From: Polytrichum commune
Lineage: Eukaryota; Streptophyta; Polytrichopsida; Polytrichales; Polytrichaceae
Assembly (NCBI GenBank): GCA_950295325.1
Contig: OX485805.1
Location: 8,000,501-8,064,500, forward strand
Reading direction: 5' to 3'
DNA length: 64,000 nt
The notes under the pieces: model-generated
The model's database searches: none
What the model was told of the DNA's origin: nothing
Seen by the model: only the letters and a program-made list of their open reading frames with translations
In this document: positions 45,501 through 56,665 of the stretch, piece by piece
How positions within the stretch are numbered: the first letter of the stretch is position 1
Layout of the letters: every line of letters starts with the position of its first letter
Translations under genes and position numbers: made by a program

Positions 45501-46826
45501 GCTATGTTGAAATTAAGCACATCCACCAAAGGTGAACAACACACCTCCTAAGTTAATAGTTGATTCATGATCCCAACTGCCATCAAGGTAAGAAAGCCTA
45601 GTTCAATTACTTATCTTCAATGGACATCCAAATTTGAGTTGTGTGTGGATCTAAGCACGAACATCAAAGTGACATGTGTTTGAAAGAGATTGGACAACGT
45701 GCTCAAGTATTTTTAACCATTTATAGACTCGATAATCAACATAGTGGGAGCATGAAAAGGAGGCTATGTGACCAAGTTATGGCTCCACGGCAATCGTTTT
45801 TGAAAATTCATATCAATTCAAGGCGGGCTCCAATTTTCTCCGTGATTAAACTTGGGTTCTCTAACCACATTCGCGGATCAACCAAACATTAAAGTACCCG
45901 ATTAGAGTTGCATTTCATTTTAAGCATAACATGAAAAAACAACCATTTAAAACTTGTCTACCTTACACTTACTATACGCCTCCAAAAATAATTTAAGCAA
46001 TTGAGTGGAATTCACCCATACACGGTAGGATTGTACCACATGGATCGTCATGGTTCCATGTAAAGTCAACGGCCATGGTTCTACCTAGAAGGTGGATGAA
46101 TATGTAATTAGAAATAGTTAAAGGATACTAAACTTCATCCATTTTCTTGGTACGTTGTTCATCTTATTCAACTATCTTGTAATTTGATCTAAATCATGTA
46201 TATGATGAGGATTGAACCATTCTTTAATATTGGCAAGGTATGGGTATTGAAACTAGCTTGTTTTTGGTACCATTTGGTTTTATATGCCATGCACAAAACT
46301 TTACATACATACATGCATACATACATACATACATTGGCACTAACATAGCAAGCATGAATGAAGAGTTTCTTAACCCTTATGCAACTGTCTTTTTTTAGAC
46401 TTGGGTGTTGTAGAAATTCGTACGTAGGTAAAGTAAATCAAATAAATATTGGTAAGGACACTTGGTGCTACATAACCACTACAAGCATATGAGTCATGGG
46501 TAATTGTTTTACATCAATGAAGAAATCTTCAAATTTACCTAGTGATAGGTTTACATGTCTCTTCCACTTTAGTTATCCCTTTTAATAAGGGTGGGCTAAT
46601 AGTGTGTGTCGGAAATTAGTGAAGGTGATATTAAATTTCTCCACACTAGGTAATTAGTGCCACTGGAAGATTCAAAGTTTTGGGACCCTGAAGTGTCAAA
46701 GTTCTAGAAACTCTCGATGCAAGCTCTCTTCATATTCTTAGTGTTAGGAGATGCATCGAGATTCAATGCTACCAATTGGAAAGAAGAAGAAGAAGAAGAA
46801 GTTTTGTCAAACTCACCAAAACAAAT
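45501..46826. other. Intergenic
   Basis: No gene is recognised. A (CATA)n microsatellite lies at about 46304-46333 and a (GAA)n run at about 46781-46800. Confidence 0.5.
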
Positions 46827-46997
46827 TTTGCACTCTACAAATACCTTAGAACAAGCAATAATTTTGTTGAATATGGTAAATGAGCATGTATTTGTGAACT
46901 CAATGTCACTCAGTAAAAAACTTTGCCCACATTGATTTTTAGATTCGACAAAACAATGCATGTTCTGAGAATTAGTACTACGTGCAACTAAATGGGA
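46827..46997. mobile_element. GATTATC-ended element fragment
   Basis: It matches 62853-63035 in the opposite orientation (shared GGTAAATGAGCATG, CCTTAGAACA and the end ATGGGATAATC). The end resembles that of the MITEs at 20064 and 48093. The other end was not found. Confidence 0.5.
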
Positions 46998-47243
46998 TAA
47001 TCAAGTTAGTAACGCATGATGATTGTTGAGGACTCATATGCTAGTACTGAACAAATCATGAAGACTATTTTAAACTTGATTAACATGATGCATCAATTCT
47101 AACACTTCACTAAATGAATGAGTAACATATCCTCGGTGTGACGTGTAACAAAGTCCAACATTATTGGTGTGGAGCCGAGTTTCAATTGGCACCCCTTTCA
47201 TCAAAACCATTAAAGCGAGTGTGAATGGAAACTTGTATGGTAA

Positions 47244-47617
47244 GGGCCGGTTTACACTACGGTGGAGAAGTCCACCGGTCATGGAAAAAAGGGCGTTTCT
47301 CAATTGTGATTGGTCGAAAATGCAACTCTTGACCGGTGGGTGTTTACACTAGGTGAAGAAAACAATGGTGGTGAACTTTTCTCATGGATGATAAAATGAC
47401 ATGGCCACCTACATGGCAGCACTTTTTGGAGTTGGGCTTCTCCGGCCTCAAGAGGCCGGACAAGAAACTCCTCCTCCGGAGAAGCCCAACTCAATAACAA
47501 TATTTTATTGCCTTTAATTCTTCTCCGGCACATCCACCATTTGCCTCATATAGCCATGTCTTGGCCAAGCATTCTTGACCGACCGGAGGCCTTCTCCACC
47601 GTAGTGTAAACCGGCCC
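47244..47617. mobile_element. PIF/Harbinger (Tourist-like) MITE 1
   Basis: Perfect 27-bp terminal inverted repeats begin GGGCCGGTTTACACTACGG on the left; the right end is the exact inverse. Both sides are flanked by TAA (47241-47243, 47618-47620), the 3-bp TWA duplication typical of PIF/Harbinger. The element is 374 bp. It contains an internal hairpin at 47429-47492 with 17-bp arms (GAGTTGGGCTTCTCCGG) and no coding sequence. Confidence 0.9.
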
Positions 47618-47620
47618 TAA

Positions 47621-48092
47621 CTCAAAACTAAAAGCACCAAACCATGTTGGGACTCGGAAGTCGGGGACCCACTTGCTTGCGAGTGTTGCAACAACTTCTT
47701 TTGGGTCCCGGCAACAAGTGGGAAGTGTGTGTGTGTACGTGCCCCAAAAGGCAAAAATGTCCAAGTCATCCTTTTCGTCATCCGATCTCCCATCTTTTAA
47801 TTCTACCCTAAACCTAGGTGACTAATGAGATTTGATCCCGTTCCTAGTAGGCTTCCTACACCACGGAAGAACGCCTATGGATGGATGAGAAACATGAGGC
47901 CCACTTGTGCCGGAAATGACATTCATGTCAATGGATGGGTACCATCCAAAATAGTGACAACAAGTAACGTTTTATGTGTAGAGAATGTAATTAAGTCTCG
48001 TAAAGTTTTGGAACTCTATATAGGATTATTGCCCTATTGATGTTTTAGGATATTGTTGAAAGCCTTAGAACTAAAGTGGTTTACACTTCATT
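47621..48092. other. Intergenic
   Basis: No gene is recognised. A (GT)n run lies near 47727-47736. Confidence 0.5.
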
Positions 48093-48302
48093 GATTGTCC
48101 CAATTGGTTCATGTTACTATTCATAGTTACGCAATGTGATGGCGTCTTACTCAAAGGTTCAATTTTTAGTATCGGAAGTTGAATAGGTTGTTCGGACATT
48201 ATAGAACACAAATGACTTTGTTTGGTGAAATATTACGTTCTCATTGCATAGTCATAGCACTATTAACTCCGCATAGTAATGCGCACTAGTTGGGATAATC
48301 AA
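48093..48302. mobile_element. MITE of the GATTATC family, second copy
   Basis: About 210 bp, related to 20064-20276 in inverted orientation. The left end runs GATTGTCCCAATTGGTTCAT, then TAGTTACGCAATG. The right end runs CCGCATAGTAATGCGCACTA, then GTTGGGATAATC. Internal parts also match (GTTCGGACATTATAGAACAC against its inverse near 20170). Confidence 0.7.
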
Positions 48303-49825
48303 CGTAGTGACCACGGACCATGATCATGGCTTTGTAAATTCTTTATTTGGTTGAGAAAGGAGTGGTAATCCCATTTCATTTCACACAAGGTCATCTACAT
48401 GTAAGAGTGATCGTGTCATAGAAATGAATGAGAAAAATAACATGAATCTCACATGCATCATAATTGGATAATGTGTGATAACCACCCAGATTTTGCGACA
48501 TAGAACCCAAATAGGTTGTCTCGATAGTCTATGAAAGTGACCATGCTATGAATTTTTTTTGTAATGTGAATTATTTCTAACACTGTATGTTTTGAAAGTA
48601 ATTTTTCAATTCTCATTTTCATTCAAAATAGTATGTCCCAATGAATAAGAACCTTGTTGTGCTTTTGGGGGGACCGGGGGGGGGGGGGTTAGGGGGCCCA
48701 AAAGGCTTAGTAACATGGGACATATTGGCTAATTGGTGTTGGACATTGTTCACATGTAGCTAGACTCCCACAACCGTGTGTTGGGGACACTTCGACCATC
48801 ATGAACCAAAAACCAAGGGTGTGTTTTGAGCCTCCATTCAAGTAGAGTTGGAGCTCAATTAAGGGCATATGATCGGCCAAGGCATCAACAAAATTATGGT
48901 CAACATGGTCGCGAACTGTTTTCTTTGCCACCCAAAATGTATATGTTGAGGCTTGGAGCTTGTAATCCTCACACAACCGATCACTTCGAATGGAAATCTT
49001 TGTCGCCCGCCCAACACAAATCCAACTCCTTAATCACTTAACAAACTTCGCTAACAACATGAATTAACAAATCACACAAATGTTAAGAAAAGAGCAACAA
49101 ACCCCCCAAAATGTTTTGTTGCAATCCTATGAGTAACAATTCCAGTTGGCTTTGGAGTAAGTTTGGACAAAATCCCACACTCGGCAACAACATCCTACCT
49201 TAAACAACAACGACAACAGCCAACGAAGAAGAAAAAGAAGAAGAATAAAGAAAAAGAAAGCATTCCAATATAGTGACAAAGTTGTGCATTAGTATACAAA
49301 TATGCAACTGAAGGAGATTTCCACAAAGTCAATTGGCATGCAATGAAGCTTGTGCCCAAACCACACTAAATTGGGAGCCCCTAAACAATCATTAATCGAA
49401 TTGTAACATGAGTTTAAACGGATAGAGATGGAGTCGGTCAAGCCTAGCTAAACCGATATGCACCTTATACATGAGTTGGTTACATAGTCGGTTTTGGCTA
49501 TTTAATTGGAGTGTGTGGCACGGCCCCTAAGTATGCTTTACACTACTTCCTGTGATTTTAAAATTTGATTTAGCGTTTCTTGTGGTCATGGCTTCGGTCT
49601 GCCAAGCAAAACCACAATAGATCCTAAAAAAAATTATGTTCTTAAGTTCACAACAAACATGTTATTTACGGTGAGCTGGTTATGCCACGGATCTAACATG
49701 GTTCAAAATGGTATTGTCAGAGTGTTTGCAGCTCCTAGAATTATTCATGTCTTATGTGGTCTAATGTTGGAGTTCTCGTTCAATCCATACCAAGGCTTTG
49801 GATCAAGCCACCCTTATCTAGACCA
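48303..49825. other. Intergenic
   Basis: No gene is recognised. It has a G-run of 13 at about 48676-48689 next to other G-rich sequence, and an A/G-rich stretch (GAAGAAGAAAAAGAAGAAG) near 49223-49245. Confidence 0.5.
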
Positions 49826-51040
49826 CACTAATTTCGAGGAGTTCACATTTTGGACTAGTGCGGTCCACACTAATGCTTTGAACATCATAAATGTTGTAGA
49901 TTGTGTAATCAATCAATAAAAGAAGGATATTGTCTATGTATCATGTGGTGGCACCATGGTCGTTGGTGGCCAAGGATAAACACCTACCCCTTTGAGTTGG
50001 GCCCCCATCACTGTCACCGAGGTAAAGTGAGTCCAAAAGAAAAGGACCCTCATATGTTTATTAGTAATTCATCTCAAGTAAGTTCCTCCACACTAATTTG
50101 GAGCCTCTCGTACTAATTTTGGGGTCGATTCATCTTCAAATATAAAACTACTTGCTATAATAAAATGGGCATCAATTTTACCTTGAGTGATAATGGTGGG
50201 GCCCGTATCGAAGAGGTGGGCCCTTGGCCGTCATTGGTTGCATCACACCGTGCCACTTGTCACGGTGACAATTTTGTTAATAGTATACTCATGCTAAACC
50301 GTGTGACACACGACACCGCTTCTTTGTGTAGTGGATTATATTATCATCACGTGGCTCCACACTAATTCAAGAGGACCCATGATAACTTCATCATTTAGCA
50401 AGGTCCACTTTACTAGGATCAAATCTCATCGAATTAAATGTGTAGTTAATGATGCATTGTTGGATGAACCACACTAAAACTCACAATACATAGCACACAT
50501 CCATTTGTTTCTTCCATTATAAACCCTACTATTTTGTACTATCTTTCTTTATTGCAACAAAAAATGGTATATTGAAGATAGAATTGTTTATATTCATAAC
50601 AATGTTCTTTGGGATTCATAATATTCCATTGAGTATTCAATTAGATCCTCATAGTCGGTTTGAATGTGAGTAATATTCTGTGGAATACTGTCAATCCCTC
50701 AAAATATTGTTATGAATCTGAATAATGTGTGTGCGTGAAAGATTAACACATAAATAACTAACACAGGGCACTCTAATTGTCTAGTGATGGCTCCCAGACC
50801 GTATGTCTTCCCCTTAGTCTTTCTTAAAATTTTTGACCAACACCTTCCATAAAGTAAAATAATCACATTACATCAGAATTAGCACACTAAAAATTAACAA
50901 TTGGCATTAATTTTCTAGAAGAATCAGTTAGTGCACTCCTCACTAATTTTCTACTAATATTTTTGCACGAGTTGAAAATCGATTTGGCCCACATTAATTC
51001 TCATTATACAAATTAGCGTCTAGGCTCTACAAAATTAGTG
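49826..51040. mobile_element. Possible non-autonomous CACTA element with repeated CACTAAT motifs
   Basis: The segment starts CACTAATTTCGAGG and ends with the inverse of CACTAATTTTGTAG; the match extends outward into GACCA and TGGTC. Several more CCACACTAAT motifs in both orientations lie inside (near 49872, 50092, 50352, 50470 and 50945). CACTA elements carry CACTA termini and sub-terminal repeats, which fits, but no 3-bp target duplication could be confirmed. It may instead be a cluster of short repeats. Confidence 0.4.
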
Positions 51041-53090
51041 TGGTCCACGATATTAAGACTATGAAGTGTAGTTAGTAGTTGTGTGGCAATTCTTTTACAC
51101 AAAGACCGACAACATCGTTAGGCATACATGAAGAGATTTTAAGCACACTTGAACCTCGAAATGGATCTTCCTACTCCACCAATTGTAAGTCATGGAATAT
51201 GCACTCTTTGGTTGGAGTTCCTATGAGAATAGGGAGGTTCCAAACTTCTCATTGGGATTCTTCCTCATTCGGAGCCACTAGCAAATGGAGTTTTCTAACT
51301 CATCGATCAATACTTGCATATTGGCTTGTGGAGTTGGAGGTGTTCACACACCATGGCCAAGGAATATATTGGAATATGAAACTCAAATAGCAGTTATAGA
51401 TTCATATCAATACGGTTCAAAATAGGACTTGAATTGGGAGGGGTGCAAGGAATGTAGCTCAGTTGTGTTCAAACATTGCCCAAATGCACATAAGTAGATA
51501 ACAAATTGCAAAGTTAATAATGAAACACACATAACATAGTCGATCACCATTTTGTGTCAAGGATGGAACTGAGACTTAACATGAAATTTTCAGTTTTGAG
51601 TAAAACTAACTAAATGGTGTTTCATGTTCTTACCATGGGCACACAACTCCCATGTTATATGCAGGGGGCATCGGCATCACATTGGCGTAGAGGACAACTT
51701 TTGTAAAAATTATAACAAATTGTTAAAAAAAAGTAGAGGACCAAAAAGTTGGGTGAAGAACAAATTGAATGAAATGATATGTAAGAAAAAAATGGGTTGT
51801 GTTTTTTTTTTAAAAAAAACTCCACAATGTGTATAAAGAACCGACACCCTCTTTTTAACCTTGCAAAGCATCTAATTTATAAAGATGCACACAAGTAGTT
51901 GCCTCCAATTAAAATTAAAAGTCATTGGCAACGTTTTATTTATAATTAAAAAATTAATGAAAAATCCCCAAAAGTTGGGTAGTTTGACATATGGTACATG
52001 TTTTATAAAAACTCATATAATACAATCAGATGCTTCAAGGAATATTCATTTCCTATATGTAATTACATTCTTAAATTCCTTGTTGGAATGGTTACAAGAG
52101 TTTCCTATAGTGAAACAAATTAATATCACTCGAGATTAATCTAAAATGCATTATAAATGATATTAATCAGGGCCATATAATACATGAGTTGCGTACTTGG
52201 GGTTTTGACATGTGTTCATACAATGCTCCCTTTTGACCATAGCTAAAGAAAATATTATGTATAGAAACTCGGTTTGTATGGTTGGGGCCACTAATACAAT
52301 CACTGGAATTAGTCTCATGACAAGGACATGGATTATATGTACATATTTCCATGTACAAATTTCAACACACCTTATGTCCTCAAAACAATTCAATGGAAGA
52401 CACTCTAATTGTATAACTATAATGTCATATAGCACATTACATCCCATTGTTGCCCATTGAAAGGATATAGAAGTTACACAACTCTAGACGGTATCGTCAT
52501 CACTACATTATACACGTGGTTTTGATAATAAGACCCACACTATTCAAGATGGACCCTTGTGAATGATTTCTCAACCACTAGATGGCAATCATTGAAGTTG
52601 GCACGGGACAATCATTGCTATGTGACAAACCATCACGAAAGCCACCCTAATTAACATGCCACGTCAAATTTTCATCCCATGCTAATTCATCTATATATAT
52701 ATATTCACTTCAATTTGATGAAACAATGTGGATGGATGGATGAATCCATGTGGGAAACCCTCCTACAAGGCCCGTTCTCAACCAATGCAATGTAAACGGT
52801 GTAATATTGATGGATGTATGATACTAAGTAAAGTGGGTAAGTAGCCATTTGTATGTCCCTCTACATGCTCCGTGTAGTAGTGTAATTAGTAAATAAATAA
52901 ATAATTTGGGAGTGAAATGTGCTTTCATGTCACGTATTGGAACATACTTATACTTTAGGCGCTCTAAAAATTATTGGGGTTGCCAAAGTTGATACTTGCA
53001 CATTGAGCGGTAATAGGAGTCTTGTGGCTCGCTAATTAAAGCACGAGTGGATGAGGGTGTGTAAAGTGACAATGGATGACTTCATCCTCG
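51041..53090. other. Intergenic, AT-rich
   Basis: No gene, RNA or complete element is recognised. A (TA)n run lies at about 52693-52704. Confidence 0.5.
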
Positions 53091-53925
53091 TTTGAATAGT
53101 CTCTAGTTTTGATTAACCCAACAATCAACTCCGGGGGAGTTGGTGGTCATTGCCATTTTGAGGATGTGGCTCTTGAGTGATTTATAGTTTCTAAGGTGGT
53201 GATGTGTCACCTAGTTTATGAGTTTGTATTGTTATTTACATGTTCTAATGGTTTGATTCTTAAATTTGAGTTTAAGCATAAATGTATTTTATTTATGATA
53301 TTTGCTTCTTAATGGAGAATATCGTCATTTGACATATTGTTTCCCTCTATTTTGGAGACTGACATCACTAATGAACAACTTGGCTGACGCCATGAACATT
53401 GTAATTTGATGAAACACGAATGACTACAATGGTGATGGTAGATGAGAGAATATTCATCCATCTATTCATCCAATCATGGGAAGATTCACCCAACAAGTGG
53501 CTTATAGGGGTCACAGTAGTCATTGCCATTGCGAATGTGGCTCTTGAGTCATTTGCGATACTCAAGGTACACAACATTGCTCAGCTGACGACTTATGTTC
53601 ATGGGCCCAACAGTAGATTCGAGAATAAAGGCTTCGGATGTCGGAATCCCATCGCTTCAGATTGAACCTAAAGTCAAGACAATTGAGCACAACTCATTAG
53701 TTGAGTAATGTTATGTATCACCTAATTTGCTTTAAAAGATGAAATTGAACAAAACACTAGTTTAAATACAAACATTCGCATGTGTGTGTGGTGTGTTTTA
53801 ACCTTTTAATGGAGATTTGTCGCCATTTGTCTTAGATAGAGCCGTAGACACGGGGCCTTCCATTCATAGAAAACCCACCTGAGGGTTGCCCGGTATTTGT
53901 GGAAGATCGCAGCCTGAGGGCCTTA

Positions 53926-54409
53926 GGGGCGCTTCACACTATGGCACAAGGTCGAGAGGCTGTCGATTTCCACCAATAAAATTGCAAGAAAACAAGAGTT
54001 CGGCCTCACGACCCTTCACACTATGGCCAGAGTCCAAAGGCTGTCACAATATAAAATGATTACTTTTTGAAGAAGGCGACGGACTCTCAAAGGAAGTTTG
54101 GGTCTGACGGGAATGGAAACCCAAACTATGGTCGAGAGGCCGTCGGTTTTTTTCATTCAAAAATCAATCATTGACAAGATCTTGGCCATTAGATTAGAGG
54201 GGTTGTTTGAGCAAGGAATAAAGTGGGATGCTCCTTTGGGGTTTAGACTTTGGGCTTGGCCTTTGGAGGCTTCACACTATGCCCGGCCGAAGGCTCCACT
54301 TATGATATTTCCTTGGCTATTTCCAGCCCATTTCTTTGGACTCTCAATAAAGTTTGGCCATTCAATCCCACGGCCTCTCGACTTGGACGGCCATAGTGTG
54401 AAGCGGCCC
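53926..54409. mobile_element. PIF/Harbinger (Tourist-like) MITE 2
   Basis: The left end GGGGCGCTTCACACTATGGC and the right end (inverse GGGCCGCTTCACACTATGGC) form inverted repeats that continue through GTCGAGAGGC. TTA flanks both sides (53923-53925, 54410-54412). The element is 484 bp and non-coding. The end sequence is clearly related to MITE 1 (GGGCCGGTTTACACTACGG), so both belong to one family. Confidence 0.85.
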
Positions 54410-54820
54410 TTATTGACCGTAAAGCATGTCAAAGATTTTCAATTGTTAGATTGACGGTTATGTTGTTTATATTATGCAAAAAATCCCATTGTTTTCAACA
54501 GGTTGCCCTTGTGTAGTATAAGGTGCCATCCTTTAACAAAGAGAAAGTCCCAACACAACTTCACAAACTAAAACCACAACTTCACAATAAAGTCATGGAG
54601 ACCAAGGATGTCATTCTTCCATAACTTGGTTGACTTCATGGACACTACTATCCCATGGAACAACCCGGATGACTACAATGGTGATGAATAAGGAGAGACC
54701 AATCACATGGCAATTCACGCAACACGTGACTCATGGAAACCTAGCGGTCATCGCCATTGCGGAAGTGGCTCTTGAGTCGCTCGTGACATTCTAGATTTCA
54801 CCTAATTGATGAAGTTATAT

Positions 54821-55073
54821 TGGGGGTTGTTAATCGACCACACATTAGTTAAAACAACCATAGAGACGCGTTGCGTGGTTACATGACTTGTCAAATTTCG
54901 AACCATCCTAGTTGTAAGTTGAACTGTAAAGAAAGAAAAAGCAGAGCTGATATCTTGCTCCTCTTTGAGTGTGCGATGAAAAACATCAAATTTTAACAGG
55001 TCACGTGACTGCACAATGTACTAGACTTTATGGTTGTTTTAATGAACTAATGTGGTTGATTTAATGATTCCCT
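54821..55073. mobile_element. MITE with AACAACCA inverted ends, copy 1
   Basis: About 250 bp. The left end (GTTGTTAATCGACCACACAT, then TAGTTAAAACAACCA) is the approximate inverse of the right end (TGGTTGTTTTAATGAACTAA, then TGTGGTTGATTTAA). Copy 2 is at 63171-63415 in the same orientation. Superfamily not assigned. Confidence 0.7.
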
Positions 55074-55330
55074 TTGTACTTTATCTTGTATCTTTGTCCA
55101 AGTTTCTCTACGAAACATGGATTAGGATAACTTGAATGAGTGTTGTGTGTTATATTTTTAACTCTTCATCAAAGAAGCATCAAATTGTTAAAACAAATTT
55201 GGGAGTCAAACTAACGTCACTCATCCATAACTTGGTTGACTTCGTGGACACTACACCAGTACGATCAGACAACAAGGATGACTATGAACGGTGATGAACG
55301 AGGAAAGATCATCCATCCACCGATCTCACT

Positions 55331-56665
55331 TATTCATCCTCACACATTCATCCATACGTATTGGGCTCCTCTTGCACCGTGCCCTTCCCCCCGTTCCCGG
55401 CTGCCGACCCACCCTACCTCGCTTCCCACCACCTCCCCCCTTCGCATCGATTCCTCGCAGCCGAATCCGATCCTCGCGACCAAATCTCCGCGACCCATCT
55501 CGCGCTTGCTCGCACGCTACACGCCGGTAGCTCACTCGCTTCTTGCGCTGCAGTATTGCCTCTGCCACACCCAAAAGTTTGACCTCTGCTCTCATATTCT
55601 CCCCGCAATTACATCGTACCAACTATTTTGTCAGTCTCCGTGCCCTACCTCTCGGGCTCACTCTGCACAAAGCGGCCGTTCGTCTTTTCTTTATTTTATT
55701 ACGACTCTACTGTCGCTAAGTGATTCCACAAGTCTCCAAAACTCTCCACTCTGAAGTCCTCCTGCCACTTGCCTCACAGATGTGAAACCCTAAGCCTAGG
55801 AACTAAGGGTTGAGCTAGTGGCTTGGTTTTTTCTCAATTGCACAGGCAAGAACAGCCCTTAGGAGCATCTTATCTTCCCCTTTGACGCTCTTTTGTCCGG
55901 GTTAAGTTGACAGTATTGAAAGGGCTAACATATTGTTATTAGGTTTTAGTCGATCTCGTGTTGGTTTGGGAGGAAGAGGAAGAGGTTCTTGCAGGAGTAG
56001 TTTTGTTGTGGTGGGTATTGCGAGGGCCAAGGGTTCTGATCTTTGCCAGACTTTGAGTTGGTATCGGTGAAGGCTTTGTCGAGTGCTTTTGTCATTAGCA
56101 GCAAGTGGCAAGGGTTTTGGTTGTTGTGGTGTTTTCCAAGACTGCCCGAATCTGTCGACAGCATGTGTATTATAGAGAGCCTGTGTGAAGACGCATGTAG
56201 CCGCAGAGTTGTCGAGTGAAGTTGTGAAGTATGAACAGTTGGTTGGCTCCATGGCCTTTGTCTTTTTGTGAATAATTGCTGCGGATTTGATTGCTTTCTT
56301 GTTCCTGTGCATCCTTGGGGAGTAGTATAAGGTGAGGAGACCTGCTTTGTGTGTGGGAATTTATGCCTCGGTCTCTGGGTTTGGTTTGGAAGACGAGAAG
56401 TGGGAGGAGTCTGGCAGGAGGTTTACTTAATAGGGGAAGAGAAGAGAAGAGAAGAGAGTAGAGTTGAGTTCAGTGCTGGAAGATGAAGTTTGAAGCATTG
56501 TGGTGCTGTGAGAATCGTGTGCAGCTCCAACCTCCGGGTCAATACAGTGTCCCTATCCTGGTTTGATAATTGGGGATACCTATCAGCAGAAAAAGAGAGG
56601 AAGGGGGTTTAAGTGAGGCAGCAGGAAAAGGAGGTATAGGAAAAAGGATCAGGATTTCCTGATAA
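55331..56665 (+). promoter_or_regulatory. Probable promoter and 5' leader of the AFC kinase gene
   Basis: The AT-rich repeat desert changes here to C/T-rich sequence (55370-55560, many CCT, CCC and TCC runs), typical of a plant leader exon, then to G-rich transcribed-looking sequence with a (GAAGA)n run at about 56427-56450. The kinase ATG is at 56666. A 172-codon frame at 55236-55754 has low complexity and no domain, so it is treated as leader. Confidence 0.45.

Larger units (their letters stand above)
53092..55330 (+). repeat. Degenerate repeats with a shared coding-like segment
   Basis: Segments at about 53092-53200, 53379-53600, 54610-54790 and 55215-55330 share parts of one sequence: ACTTGGTTGAC, GGATGACTACAATGGTGATG, GTCATTGCCATTGCG and GTGGCTCTTGAGTC. 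The copy at 53420-53665 has an open 81-codon frame (VVIAIANVALESFAILKVHN); the others are interrupted. The source is unknown. Confidence 0.55.

Noticed and set aside
55236-55754. 172-codon ORF rich in Pro, Ser and Leu upstream of the kinase
   Set aside because: Low-complexity C/T-rich sequence with no domain, in the expected position of a 5' leader; its start overlaps a degenerate repeat.
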